DNA from: Candidatus Thermoflexus japonica
GTDB taxonomy: Bacteria > Chloroflexota > Anaerolineae > Thermoflexales > Thermoflexaceae
Direction: 5' to 3'
NCBI GenBank assembly: GCA_002898735.1
Contig: BEHY01000016.1
Span: 1-45,043 of the forward strand
Length of the DNA stretch: 45,043 nt
Every line of letters starts with the position of its first letter. The first letter of the stretch is position 1. This document shows, piece after piece, positions 16,876 through 26,756 of the stretch. A model generated the notes under the pieces. The model searched no databases, was not told the origin of the DNA, and worked only from the letters and a program-made list of their open reading frames with translations. Both the position numbers and the translations under genes were made by a program.

Positions 16876-17777
16876 GGGTGATGATCTCTCTCATCGGCGA
16901 GCAGCCGATCCCCAATCTGCTCCCGCTTCGGCATCTGAGGCCCGAGCAGGCCGTCTTCGTGCATACGAAGCTGACTCAAAAAACGGCCGAGAACCTGCAG
17001 AAGCTGGTGGAGCGGGAGGGCCGGATCTCCGCGGACCTGCTTCTCACCGATCCGTATGATATCGCCCGGATTGAGGAGGACCTGAAGGGCCGGATCCGTG
17101 AGCAGGGCTGGGCCGATTCCGATCTGGTGTCCAATCTCACCGGCGGCACGAAGACGATGGTCCTGGCCGCCTATCGGGTCGCGGAGGCCTATCGGGCACC
17201 CTTCGTGTATCTGCAGAGCGAGGGAAAGCGCTCCCGCCTCTATCGTTATGAATTTGGGGATCGGGGCTATCGCCTGGTGGAGGATCACGTGCTGCCGGGG
17301 TTGCTGACGATCAATGACTACATCTGGGTCCACATGGGGCGCTACCCGGAGCCGGCCCGCCCGAGGGAGGACCTGGGGAGCCGGTTCGAGCAGGCGCTCC
17401 AGGAGGCCCTGGAAGGTTATGTGGATGAGGTGAAACGAGGGGTGATCCTGGGCGGCGCGCTGGAGCTGGACTTGGTGGTGCGGCTGGGGAACCAGGTCGG
17501 CGTGATCCAGGCGAAGACCGGTAAGAAGGCCATGGGGAAGGAGGGCCTGGATCAGCTGAAGGCAGCCTGCGGGCGGGAGAACCTGGGCACCTACACGGTG
17601 AAGATCCTGGCGATCAACCAGCGCTGGGATCCCACCATGGAGAATCTGTGGGAGCTGGCCGAGGCATGGCAGATCACCGTGATCGAGCTGCCTTCATTTA
17701 CCGAGCAATCCCCCGTTCTTTCTCCGGAAGACCAGAAGCGCCTGCGGAGCGAGGTGCGTCGGGCCCTGGGCGGATGA
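16872..17777 (+). CDS. CARF-domain nuclease of the Card1/DUF1887 type, without CRISPR neighbours
   Basis: This is a 301-aa protein with two domains. The N-terminal Rossmann-like CARF domain (about 1-130) begins VMISLIGEQPIPNLLPL and carries the SNLTGGTKTM motif at 87-96, which in Card1-type proteins forms part of the cyclic-oligoadenylate pocket. The C-terminal half (about 165-270) is a PD-(D/E)XK nuclease fold: Glu173 in GSRFEQAL, Glu198/Asp200 in LELDLVV, and Gln213-x-Lys215 in VIQAKTG. Most relatives have E-C-K at the last site; Gln in that place also occurs in the Mrr-type D-QxK variant, so activity is possible. Family knowledge: Card1 and Can2 are allosteric DNA/RNA nucleases activated by cyclic oligoadenylate from type III CRISPR. 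No cas gene or CRISPR array is in this window. It sits between envelope genes. Confidence 0.82.
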   Translation: MRVMISLIGEQPIPNLLPLRHLRPEQAVFVHTKLTQKTAENLQKLVEREGRISADLLLTDPYDIARIEEDLKGRIREQGWADSDLVSNLTGGTKTMVLAAYRVAEAYRAPFVYLQSEGKRSRLYRYEFGDRGYRLVEDHVLPGLLTINDYIWVHMGRYPEPARPREDLGSRFEQALQEALEGYVDEVKRGVILGGALELDLVVRLGNQVGVIQAKTGKKAMGKEGLDQLKAACGRENLGTYTVKILAINQRWDPTMENLWELAEAWQITVIELPSFTEQSPVLSPEDQKRLRSEVRRALGG

Positions 17778-18024
17778 GCCGCCTGACCCGGGGAGGCCGG
17801 CGGGCGGGCGGGACCCCGGATCGCGGGAGGCGCAGCGATGGGGCGGGCAGCGGGACGACCTCCAGAGCGCCCGACCCCGCCCGGGTCTCTGAAGGCGGGC
17901 CGGGGATGAGCGCCCTTCGAATGGTTCGTCCGCCCCGGAGAGCGGGGCTTGATCGGGAACCCAGAGGGGGGCTCGACGGTGGAAGCTGGATGCCCGGAAA
18001 GAGGCCGGGAAAGGAGGGGCGGGT

Positions 18025-18603
18025 ATGACGGCGCGACGGGCGGGCGGATGTCTGCTTTTCCTCGTGAGCCTGATCCTGCTTCTTCTCATCGTCGGCTTCG
18101 CGCTTGGTACGGCCGCCCAGGGCTACGAAGCGCCATGGATCAGCGTTCCCATCGGCCTGCCCCTGGTCGCCGCTCTGATCCCCACGGCGTGGGCCCTCTG
18201 GGCCGGCCGTCGGGTCCGCCCGGTCGCCGGGATGGCCCTCGCCGGCGCCGCGCTCGGGTATGGTCTTTCTCTCACCCTGCTCACCTGGGGGATCGCGGGC
18301 GGGGTTGCGAAGCGCACGGACTGGCTGGCCGGCACAGCTTTTATAGCCCTTCTCCCCTTTCCGCCCGGGATTCTGCTTTTCGCCTTTCTGGCCTGGCTGC
18401 TCCTGCGCCGGCAGGGAATCCCTGCGGCGCCCTTCCTGTTCCTCGGGATCGCGCTGAGTTTTGCGGCCGCGTGGGCGGGCCTCTGGGTATATTTCCCACG
18501 GCTCTGGGGGGACCCTGAGGCGTGGCCGGTCCACGCCTTCTTTCTGATCCCCGCATTGCTTGTGCTGGGGATGGGGATGACTCTGGGGAGGGCCCGGCGA
18601 TGA
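18025..18603 (+). CDS. Multi-pass membrane protein of unknown function
   Basis: This is a 192-aa protein with about six transmembrane helices (near residues 8-28, 38-58, 66-92, 100-128, 133-155, 165-185) and basic loops. I recognise no family motif. The ATG at 18025 has AAAGGAGG eight or nine bases upstream. It starts 247 bases after the CARF nuclease on the same strand, so the two could share a transcript, but the distance is long. The gap contains only an Arg/Gly-rich frame that I regard as chance. It converges on trmFO, whose stop lies 40 bases beyond. Confidence 0.6.
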   Translation: MTARRAGGCLLFLVSLILLLLIVGFALGTAAQGYEAPWISVPIGLPLVAALIPTAWALWAGRRVRPVAGMALAGAALGYGLSLTLLTWGIAGGVAKRTDWLAGTAFIALLPFPPGILLFAFLAWLLLRRQGIPAAPFLFLGIALSFAAAWAGLWVYFPRLWGDPEAWPVHAFFLIPALLVLGMGMTLGRARR

Positions 18604-18643
18604 ACGGGGGCGGATGGCGGGAGGGCCTTCGGATCCGCTTTCG

Positions 18644-19975
18644 TCAACGAGCTTCCCCGCTCTCCACCCAGAACCGCTCCAGATCTTCCAGCGCCCGGCG
18701 GGCGTAGGCGAGGGCCCGCGCCCGCTTATCCCGGATCGGTCGCTCCAGCGGCGGAAGCAGGCCGAAGTTGGCCTTCATGGGCTGGAAGTCCCGCGGATCC
18801 GCATGGGCCAGATAGTCGCACAGGGCCCCGATCATCGTGGTGATCGGGAACACCAGCGGCGGCTGGCCCTTCAACAGACGGGCGGCGTTCACCCCGGCCA
18901 CCAGCCCGGTGGCGATGTTCCCCACATAACCCTCCGCCCCCGTGATCTGACCGGCGAAGAACAGATCGGGTCGCCCCCGAAGCTGCATGGTCGGCTCCAG
19001 CAGGGCCGGCGCGTTGATGTAGGTGTTCCGATGCATCTGGCCGTAACGGAGGAACTCCGCGTTCTGCAGGCCCGGGATCATCCGGAACACCCGCCGCTGC
19101 TCCGGCCACTTGAGGTTGGTCTGAAACCCCACCATGCTATACATCGTCCCCGCCCGGTTGTCCCGCCGGAGCTGGACCACGGCGTAGGGCGGGCGGCCGG
19201 TGCGGGGGTCGATCAGGCCCGTGGGCCGGAGCGGGCCGTAGGCCAGGGCGTCGCGCCCGCGCTTCGCCAGCTCCTCGATGGGCAGACATGCCTCGAAGAA
19301 CCGCGGATCCTCCCGCTCGAAATCCCGCAATTCGATCGTCTCCGCATGGATCAGGGCGTCCACAAAGGCCTCGTATTCTTCTTTCGTCATCGGACAGTTG
19401 ATGTAATCCCCGTCAGGCTCCTGGCCCTTTCCATACCGGGAGCCCTTGAAGCAGATCGTCATATCGATGGAGTCGGCGGCGACGATGGGCGAGATGGCGT
19501 CGTAGAAGTAAAGATACTCCTGCCCGGTCAGGCGCTGGATCGCGGCGGCCAGCGCGTCCGAGGTCAGGGGGCCCGTGGCGATGATGCATGGGCGATCCGG
19601 GATCTCGGTCACCTCCTCCCGGATGACGGTGATCCGGGGGTGGCTCTCGATGTGCTCCGTCACGCAGCGCGCGAAGAGCTCCCGGTCGACCGCCAGGGCC
19701 TTTCCGGCGGGCACCGCCGTGCGGTCGGCGCAGGCCATCAGCAGCGAGCCCAGATACCGGAGCTCGGCTTTGAGCAGCCCGGAAGCGTTCTCCAGCTCGT
19801 CCGAGCCCAGGGAGTTGGAGCAGATGATCTCCGCCAGCCATGGGGTGGTGTGGGCCGGCGTGAAGCGCTGGGGCCGCATCTCATACAGCCGGACGCGGAT
19901 GCCCCGCTGGGCGGCCTGCCACGCCGCCTCCGATCCCGCCAGTCCCCCACCGATCACGATCAGCTCCGCCGTCAC
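18644..19975 (-). CDS. trmFO: Methylenetetrahydrofolate-tRNA-(uracil-5-)-methyltransferase
   Basis: TrmFO makes ribothymidine at position 54 of the tRNA T-loop, using methylenetetrahydrofolate and FADH2. The 443-aa protein has the N-terminal FAD site ([10 protein letters not shown] at 9-18), Cys52 in [10 protein letters not shown] and Cys230 in [14 protein letters not shown], the two cysteines important for catalysis in TrmFO. It also has the [12 protein letters not shown] segment. Length is typical (430-450). The start is a GTG at 19975 with GAGGAGGG seven bases upstream. It is divergent from ahcY; both belong to one-carbon metabolism. A likely extended -10 promoter lies at 20029-20034. Confidence 0.96.
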   Translation of the reverse strand: MTAELIVIGGGLAGSEAAWQAAQRGIRVRLYEMRPQRFTPAHTTPWLAEIICSNSLGSDELENASGLLKAELRYLGSLLMACADRTAVPAGKALAVDRELFARCVTEHIESHPRITVIREEVTEIPDRPCIIATGPLTSDALAAAIQRLTGQEYLYFYDAISPIVAADSIDMTICFKGSRYGKGQEPDGDYINCPMTKEEYEAFVDALIHAETIELRDFEREDPRFFEACLPIEELAKRGRDALAYGPLRPTGLIDPRTGRPPYAVVQLRRDNRAGTMYSMVGFQTNLKWPEQRRVFRMIPGLQNAEFLRYGQMHRNTYINAPALLEPTMQLRGRPDLFFAGQITGAEGYVGNIATGLVAGVNAARLLKGQPPLVFPITTMIGALCDYLAHADPRDFQPMKANFGLLPPLERPIRDKRARALAYARRALEDLERFWVESGEAR

Positions 19976-20028
19976 CGCCGTCCCTCCTCACGTTCGGGGG
20001 TTTCGGCTATGGCTTCCGCCTATCCTTC

Positions 20029-20034
20029 ATCATA
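20029..20034 (-). promoter_or_regulatory. Extended -10 promoter of trmFO
   Basis: On the minus strand TGATATGAT gives an extended -10 element (TG-n-TATGAT) with a weak -35 (GGACGT at about 17 bases). The start would fall near 20022, 47 bases before the GTG. Confidence 0.45.
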
Positions 20035-20081
20035 TCACGGCCCGGCCGCGAACGTCCTCTCCGCCCTTTGCTCCCTCTTAA

Positions 20082-21524
<1,443 letters not shown>

Positions 21525-21542
21525 GGCATCCTCCCCCGGCGC

Positions 21543-21583
21543 GAGAGGGGGCGCGACACCCGAAGCGGGTCGTTCCCCCTCTC
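21543..21583. terminator. Stem-loop between convergent genes
   Basis: GAGAGGGGG (21543-21551) pairs with CCCCCTCTC (21575-21583), with an inner ACCCG-AAG-CGGGT stem. It lies between ahcY and the convergent thioesterase gene and touches the latter's stop codon, so it could end both transcripts. There is no T tract, so it would be a weak or bidirectional terminator. Confidence 0.5.
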
Positions 21584-21956
21584 AGTCGCTCTGCGGTGCG
21601 GGGAACCGATACACCCATCCGGTGAATAAGGCCACCCGCTCCTCGCCGCGCCGCACCTCCACCCGGTAAAGGGCGGTTCGGTTCCCCCGATGGATTTCCT
21701 CGGCGATCGCTTCTACGGGATCCCCAACCTGGACGGGGCGCAGGTATTCCATATGCGTGGAAACGGCGACGGCGCGGACGCCATGGGAATTCGAGGCCAG
21801 GGCGAAGGCGGCGTCGGCCAGGGTGTAAAGAAACCCTCCATGGGCGGTCCCGTGGAGGTTCAGATGCTCCGGACGCACAACCCCCCACACCCGGGCATGC
21901 CCCGGGCGGATGATTTCCCCCTCCAACCCCAGCGCGCTCATGAAGGCGTCCCGCAT
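21582..21956 (-). CDS. Hotdog-fold thioesterase, PaaI-like
   Basis: This is a 124-aa protein with the PaaI-type hotdog motif HGGFLYTLADAAFALASN at about residues 39-56, followed by the AVSTHMEYLRPVQVGDP strand-helix. The family hydrolyses hydroxyphenylacetyl- and phenylacetyl-CoA or related aryl-CoA thioesters, often relieving CoA sequestration. The start at 21956 follows GGAGGG. It is the last gene of a long minus-strand catabolic region that includes a phenylacetate-CoA ligase, which fits a PaaI role, though an interrupted gene lies between the two. Confidence 0.8.
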   Translation of the reverse strand: MRDAFMSALGLEGEIIRPGHARVWGVVRPEHLNLHGTAHGGFLYTLADAAFALASNSHGVRAVAVSTHMEYLRPVQVGDPVEAIAEEIHRGNRTALYRVEVRRGEERVALFTGWVYRFPAPQSD

Positions 21957-21971
21957 CGTTCGCCCTCCGGC

Positions 21972-23219
21972 TCATTTTCTCACCAGCACATAGCGGCCCC
22001 GCGTGGTGGGGGAGGTCGCCGTGTAAAGATAGATGGCGGGCCCCACCTGCACCAGGTCCCCATGGCCGATCCCCACGTTCCCCGGCAGGTCCATCAGGAT
22101 CGGATTGCCCGGGTATTTCTCCCACGGGCCATCGATACGGGGGCCGCGGCTGCGCGCCAGGCCCAGCCCGAACTGATCGTCCGGCACGCCTGGCCGGCTG
22201 GGCCCCCGGATGCCCTCATAGACCATATAGTAGCGATTCCCCTCCCGGATCACATCGGCGGCTGAGATGGTGCGGAACTCGAAATAAGGGTTGGCGGCCG
22301 GTCCGGTGAGTTCCAGCGGTCCATACCCATCGTTCGGGCCGAACAGCGGGTGGAAGGTGCATCGTCGTCACCCATAGGGGGATAGCGAGGCGGGCCCGAC
22401 CAGGCATCCCATATGGCCCGGGCTGCGCCCCAGGTTGACGAACACATACAGCCGGCTTCCCTCTACGTAGAGGCCCGGCGGGCCGCCCGCCAGACAATCG
22501 CCGTATTCCTGTTCGGAAGGGATGTGGGGATGAACGCCGACGCGCTCGGCTGGTGGGCACCGGCGCGCGGGGCGGGACCACCCGGTTCCGGGGATGGGAA
22601 GGGAAGGGGACCAGTTCAGGCCGTCATAGGAGATGCGGAGATAGACCGCGCCCCCCCACTCGTAGACCATGTAGGCGCGACTCCGGGTGAAGAACACGCG
22701 GGGATATTGCTGCTGGTCGCTCTGGTCCCGGGCCGGGTCGCATGGGCACTTCCGGCATGGGATGAGACAGACGGGCCGCTCCAGGGTGAAGCGCCGGCCG
22801 CCATCCGTGCTGCGCCATAACGTGACGCATCCCGGGAAGGGAGCCGGGTTCCCGCATGAATCCACGACCCCGGCCGATGGAAAGCTGGCATGCAGGTAAG
22901 ACCAGAACTCCGTCCCGCCCCGATACACGGTGTCGGATTCTCCGACCGGCAGTCCGACATCGAAGATCTCCAGGACCCATTCGGCCTGGCCGTTCCAGAA
23001 GTCCGTGAGCGTGGCGAAGGACCGGCCGGGAGGAGGGGTCGGCCACCCGGGCGGGGGAGTCGGGGAAGGGGCAAGACGGCCCTCCTGGATGCCCGGGACG
23101 GAGGCCATCCCGAGCGCCCCGATGAACACGATCCCCAGGAGGAAGATGGCGAGCCGACGGATCCTCGGGGGACCCAGGTCACGGATCGCGGGCTGCACCG
23201 GTGTCTCCGGGACGTCCAT
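21972..23219 (-). pseudogene. Exported five-bladed-propeller (GH43-like) protein interrupted by an in-frame TGA
   Basis: The 283-codon frame 22368-23219 and the 93-codon frame ending at 21972 are in the same frame; the only break is a TGA at 22368-22370. Translation continues sensibly after it (RRCTFHPLFGPNDGYG, then GPAANPYFEFRTISAADV), so no frameshift is needed. The protein has an N-terminal transmembrane segment (about residues 22-44), a Pro-rich linker, then repeated propeller-like motifs (WRSTDGGRRF, YMVYEWGGAVYLRISYDG, YYMVYEG) like those of GH43-type sugar-acting or DUF4185-like proteins. It is Cys-rich, with ten Cys outside the TGA. A TGG to TGA change is the simplest explanation. 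Function is unknown; see findings for a selenocysteine test. Confidence 0.6.
22325..22351 (-). other. Hairpin 18 bases after the in-frame TGA
   Basis: On the minus strand ACCC-GCT-GTTCG-GCC-CGAAC-GAT-GGGT folds into a five-pair upper stem and four-pair lower stem. The apical loop starts with G and lies 28 bases after the TGA. This loosely meets the bacterial SECIS pattern as I recall it, but such hairpins are common in GC-rich DNA. Confidence 0.25.
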
Positions 23220-23336
23220 CCGCCTGCCCAGCGCCGTGCGCGGCGCTTCCTTGAGCTCGTTGCGCTGTGGCTGCCAGGGGACCCGGGGCGGGGCCGCCGC
23301 CCGAAGCGGCCTTCCCCCGCCCCCCGCGCTTCGACT

Positions 23337-24701
23337 TTAATCCCTCGGCCGCATATCCACCACCCGCCGAAGTTTCCCGCCCTCGCTCCGGGGCAGGGTG
23401 TTGGGGGGAGCCAGCGTCACCTTTACGTGGATGCCCAGGGCCTCATCGAGAACCCCGTTGACCTTCTCCCGCAGGGCCTGCACGGCCTCCACGCTCTCGA
23501 ACACCTCCCCCGCCAGCAGCTCCCCGCCCACCTGCCGGAAGAACTCCTCCGCGACCTCCACCTTGACTTCCAGCTGGTCGAGCCGGCCCTCCCGCGTGAT
23601 CACCAGCTGATAGTGAGGGGCTAAGTTCGGCAGGCCCACCAGCGCCGCCTCCACCTGGGACGGGAACACGTTCACCCCGCGGATGATCAGCATGTCGTCG
23701 GTCCGCCCCAGCACGCGGGACATCCGGACGAAGGTCCGCCCGCAGACGCAGGGCGTGGGATCGATGGAGGCCAGATCCCCGGTCCGATAGCGGATCACCG
23801 GCATGGCCTCTTTCGTGAGCGTGGTGAAAACCAGCTCCCCAACGGTCCCGGGTGGGACCGGCTCGCCGGTGGCCGGGTCGATGACCTCGACCAGGAAGTG
23901 GTCCTCAAAGATGTGGGAGCCGTTCTTGGCCTCGATGCATTCGTTGGAGACGCCGGGGCCGATGACCTCGCTCAGGCCGTAGATGTTGACCGCGTGGACC
24001 CCCAGCTTCTCCTCGATCTCCCGGCGCATCCCCTCGGTCCACGGTTCGGCGCCCAGGATGAAGACCCGCAGGTTGAGGTCGCCGGGTCGGTAGCCGTTGG
24101 CCAGGAGGGCATCGGCGATCACCAGCGCGTAAGAGGGCGTGCACGCCATCACGTGGGTCCCGAAGTCCTTGAGGATCATCAGCTGGCGGCTGGTGTTGCC
24201 GCCTGAGACCGGTACCACCACCATCCCCAGCTTCTCCGCCCCGTAGTGCATCCCCAGGCCGCCGGTGAAGAGGCCGTAGCCATAGGCGTTCTGGAACACC
24301 TCCCCCGGCCGCGCTCCGGAGAGCACCAGGCACCGGGCGCAGACCTCGGCCCATACCTCCAGGTCATGGCGGGTGTAGCCGACCACCGTGGGCTTCCCGG
24401 TGGTCCCCGAGGAGGCATGGATGCGGATCACCTGATGGAGCGGGACGGCGAACATGCCGAAGGGGTAGGTTTCCCGCAGGTCGGCCTTGGAGGTGAAGGG
24501 GAGCTTCGTGATGTCCTGCAGGTGCCGGATATCCGACGGCTTCACCCCGGCCTCGTCCATCTTCCGCCGGTAGTGCGGAACGCGATAGTAGACGTAGTCC
24601 ACGATGCGCTGGAGCCGTTCCAGCTGGAGCCGCTCCAGCCGGTCCCGCGGCATGGTTTCCATCTCTTCGTTCCAATACATCGGCTTCGCCTGCACCGCCA
24701 T
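23337..24701 (-). CDS. paaK: Phenylacetate-CoA ligase
   Basis: PaaK activates phenylacetate (or hydroxyphenylacetate) to its CoA thioester with ATP. The 454-aa protein has [18 protein letters not shown] near the start, the AMP-binding P-loop [23 protein letters not shown]-like [15 protein letters not shown], and YRTGDLA. The C-terminal domain [20 protein letters not shown] matches the PaaK C-terminal region. Length is typical (430-455). The ATG at 24701 follows AAGGAGGGG. It sits on the minus strand downstream of the hpa genes, 104 bases from the alpha/beta hydrolase. Its product, phenylacetyl-CoA, is the effector of PaaR-type repressors, and a PaaR-like site lies at the operon promoter. Confidence 0.95.
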   Translation of the reverse strand: MAVQAKPMYWNEEMETMPRDRLERLQLERLQRIVDYVYYRVPHYRRKMDEAGVKPSDIRHLQDITKLPFTSKADLRETYPFGMFAVPLHQVIRIHASSGTTGKPTVVGYTRHDLEVWAEVCARCLVLSGARPGEVFQNAYGYGLFTGGLGMHYGAEKLGMVVVPVSGGNTSRQLMILKDFGTHVMACTPSYALVIADALLANGYRPGDLNLRVFILGAEPWTEGMRREIEEKLGVHAVNIYGLSEVIGPGVSNECIEAKNGSHIFEDHFLVEVIDPATGEPVPPGTVGELVFTTLTKEAMPVIRYRTGDLASIDPTPCVCGRTFVRMSRVLGRTDDMLIIRGVNVFPSQVEAALVGLPNLAPHYQLVITREGRLDQLEVKVEVAEEFFRQVGGELLAGEVFESVEAVQALREKVNGVLDEALGIHVKVTLAPPNTLPRSEGGKLRRVVDMRPRD

Positions 24702-24734
24702 AGGCCCCTCCTTTCCTGAAGGGATTCAGGACAT

Positions 24735-24759
24735 GCCGGGAATTGCCGGTTCTCCCGGC
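24735..24759. other. Hairpin upstream of paaK
   Basis: GCCGGGA (24735-24741) and TCCCGGC (24753-24759) pair perfectly around an 11-base loop in the 104-base gap before paaK. No T tract follows in the minus direction. It may slow or process the operon transcript here. Confidence 0.3.
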
Positions 24760-24805
24760 TGTGTAATTGCCGAAAGGTTTCCAGATCCTTGCGCTCGATC
24801 AGGGA

Positions 24806-25630
24806 TCACGGGGGAGAGCCCCCCGGTCCCTCTTTTGCTTCTGCTTCCGGAGAACGGGCGGATCCCCGGGGGATCCCCAGGGCGTCCCAGAAGCCATGCA
24901 CGGTCTCCAGGAAAGCCTCGGGACGTTCCCGGAGGATGTCATGGCCAGCCTTCGGGAAGATCACGAGCTGGGCCTGCGGCATCCAGCGGGCCATTTCCAC
25001 CGTCTGCTCGATCGGGGTGATGGGATCGTTCTCGCCGATCAGCAGCAGGGTGGGGACGCGGATGCCCTGCAGGTCCTCGGGCCGGAAGTCCGGCCGATGG
25101 TGATCCTCCTCCTGCCAGCCGCGTAACAGCATCCGAACCCGCTCCTCGGATCCGTGCCAGCGCATCATCGCTGCCCACCACGCGGGCTCCTCCCGACGGA
25201 TCCGTTCGGGATCCCAGAACCCATCCCCGCGGGTGCGCAGGTTCCGCACCGTGTAATGGCTGCCGATCAGCACCATGGAGCGGACCCGCGCGGGATGGCG
25301 GGCCGCCAGATAGAGGGCGGTGGAGGCCCCCCCGCTGAAGGCCATCACATGAACCGCGGGGATCCCGAGGCGATCCAGCAGGAGGGCCATGTCATCCGCC
25401 ATCTCCCGCAGGTCCAGGCGCCCGGTAGGGCTGGTGCTCTCCCCGTGCCCCCGCAGGTCCGGCCCGATGAGATAGAAGCGGGCCCTCAGGGGCTCCACCA
25501 CCCGCCCCCATGTGGCCCGGAAGGTGCTGCAGGCGTTGTGGAGCAGGAGGAGAGGAGGCCCGTCGCGGGCGCCACCCTCCTCCCAGGCGATCGTCAATCC
25601 CTCCCGGAGGATCTCCCGTCGACGCACCAT
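24806..25630 (-). CDS. Alpha/beta hydrolase
   Basis: This is a 274-aa alpha/beta hydrolase. The oxyanion region is LLLLHNACS (28-35), the nucleophile elbow is AFSGG with Ser99 (Ala in place of the usual first Gly), the acid is Asp202 in GENDPITP, and the base is His230 in KAGHDI. Such enzymes in aromatic operons split meta-cleavage products or hydrolyse lactones and esters; the HpaD-HpaE route used here does not need one, so the substrate is uncertain. The start at 25630 is chosen because an alpha/beta fold strand follows directly; the ribosome site is weak (GGGCGG). The frame stays open far into hpaD, so an upstream start cannot be excluded by sequence alone. A long inverted repeat lies between it and hpaD. 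Confidence 0.75.
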   Translation of the reverse strand: MVRRREILREGLTIAWEEGGARDGPPLLLLHNACSTFRATWGRVVEPLRARFYLIGPDLRGHGESTSPTGRLDLREMADDMALLLDRLGIPAVHVMAFSGGASTALYLAARHPARVRSMVLIGSHYTVRNLRTRGDGFWDPERIRREEPAWWAAMMRWHGSEERVRMLLRGWQEEDHHRPDFRPEDLQGIRVPTLLLIGENDPITPIEQTVEMARWMPQAQLVIFPKAGHDILRERPEAFLETVHGFWDALGIPRGSARSPEAEAKEGPGGSPP

Positions 25631-25659
25631 CGCCGCCCGGTAGAATCCAGGGGTTTTTG

Positions 25660-25692
25660 GGGTGGGCAGCTGCGCCGAAGGGGTGCCCACCC
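25660..25692. repeat. Inverted repeat between hpaD and the alpha/beta hydrolase
   Basis: GGGTGGGCA and TGCCCACCC form a perfect nine-pair stem around a 15-base loop. In the direction of the operon it is followed by A-rich rather than T-rich sequence, so it is not a terminator for hpaD. It may stabilise an upstream mRNA end or reduce read-through to the hydrolase. Confidence 0.4.
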
Positions 25693-25713
25693 ACGCCGAA
25701 CGATCTCTGCGGA

Positions 25714-26706
25714 TCACGTAACGAACACCGGACGATCCACGAGCATGGGCTCCCGCACCGGCATCCACTCCCCGGTGAGGATGTGAGCCACCCGGGAGGC
25801 CTCTTCGAACCACGATCGGGGCGGGATGTGGCCCCAGAAAGTGGCCCGGCGCGGGTCGTTGATGGACCAGCGGATCGGCTCCCAGTCGGGATCCGGGATG
25901 AGGTAGTCGTTCGTGTAGAGTTCGATACGGTTGCCATCCGGATCCCGGAGGTAGAGGAAGAAGGCGTTGCTCAGGCCGTGGCGGCCCGGGCCGCGCTCGA
26001 TGGCCTCGCCCATCCCCCGGGCGGCCAGGATGTCGCACGCCCGCAACACGCTCTGGGTGTCGGCCACCCAGAAGCCGATGTGATGGAGGCGGGGGCCGAT
26101 CCCGTTCATCAGGGCGATGTCGTGGACGTTCTGCTTGCGATGGAGCCATGCCGCCCACAGCCGGGGCGGCTCCTCATCGGTCACCGTGTATTCGGAGCAG
26201 TAGAAGCCCAGCTTCCCGGCCCACCAGTCGTAGGCTTCCTGGACGTTGGGGACCTGGCAGTTGAAGTGGTCCAGGCGCATGATATGGGCGCCCCGATAGA
26301 GGTCGAAGCGTTGCAGCAGGCGCTCCCGCCGGGCGATCTCGTGGAAGAACTCGATCGGGAGGCCAGTGGGATCCTGCACCCGGAGCGCCCGCCCCTGGCC
26401 GGTTTCTTCCTCCTCCGGGGCCAGCCAGCGGATGGGGCACCCGGCCCGCGCATATAGATCGGCCAGACGATCGAGGTCCGCCGGGTCGGCGACGCGGAAC
26501 GCGAGGTGGGTGACCCCCGGGCTGTCCCCCTTTCGCAGGATCAGGCTGTAGCGATCCCGCTCCTCCAGGCCGCCCAGGTAGAGACGGTCTTTCTCCCGGG
26601 CGACCTCCACGAACCCCAGGGCCTCCACATAGAAATCCCGGGCCCGCTCCAGGTCCGTAACGCAGAGCTCGGCGTGCGCCGCGCGGGTGATGGAGAACTC
26701 GCCCAT
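25714..26706 (-). CDS. hpaD: Homoprotocatechuate (3,4-dihydroxyphenylacetate) 2,3-dioxygenase, type I extradiol
   Basis: HpaD cuts the ring of 3,4-dihydroxyphenylacetate next to a hydroxyl, using Fe(II) or Mn(II) and O2, to 5-carboxymethyl-2-hydroxymuconate semialdehyde. The 330-aa protein is a tandem vicinal-oxygen-chelate fold. The metal ligands are His147 (RLDHFNCQV), His209 (RLHHIGFWV) and Glu262 (GNRIELYTND), the normal 2-His-1-carboxylate set, and the tail is long as in homoprotocatechuate dioxygenases. The ATG at 26706 follows AAGGAGGGG; the upstream in-frame methionines lack a site. It starts 50 bases after hpaB in the operon. Confidence 0.9.
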   Translation of the reverse strand: MGEFSITRAAHAELCVTDLERARDFYVEALGFVEVAREKDRLYLGGLEERDRYSLILRKGDSPGVTHLAFRVADPADLDRLADLYARAGCPIRWLAPEEEETGQGRALRVQDPTGLPIEFFHEIARRERLLQRFDLYRGAHIMRLDHFNCQVPNVQEAYDWWAGKLGFYCSEYTVTDEEPPRLWAAWLHRKQNVHDIALMNGIGPRLHHIGFWVADTQSVLRACDILAARGMGEAIERGPGRHGLSNAFFLYLRDPDGNRIELYTNDYLIPDPDWEPIRWSINDPRRATFWGHIPPRSWFEEASRVAHILTGEWMPVREPMLVDRPVFVT

Positions 26707-26756
26707 AGACCCCTCCTTGCCCTCGAAAGGCCTCAGGGGGGAAGCCATGCCTGTCG

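Noticed and set aside
17774..18028. An 84-codon plus-strand frame with ATGA-like overlaps at both ends, between the CARF nuclease and the membrane gene
   Set aside because: The peptide is almost all Arg, Gly, Pro and Ser with no hydrophobic core or motif; the overlaps are probably chance in GC-rich DNA.
22216..22581. A frameshift model for the interrupted propeller gene using a 121-codon alternative frame
   Set aside because: The sense frame continues in register on both sides of the TGA, so no frameshift is needed; the alternative frame has no propeller motifs.
23230..23311. Two small hairpins between paaK and the propeller gene as a terminator
   Set aside because: AGCGCCG/CGGCGCT and GGCCGC/GCGGCC are stable but neither is followed by T residues in the direction of transcription, so there is no firm evidence for termination.
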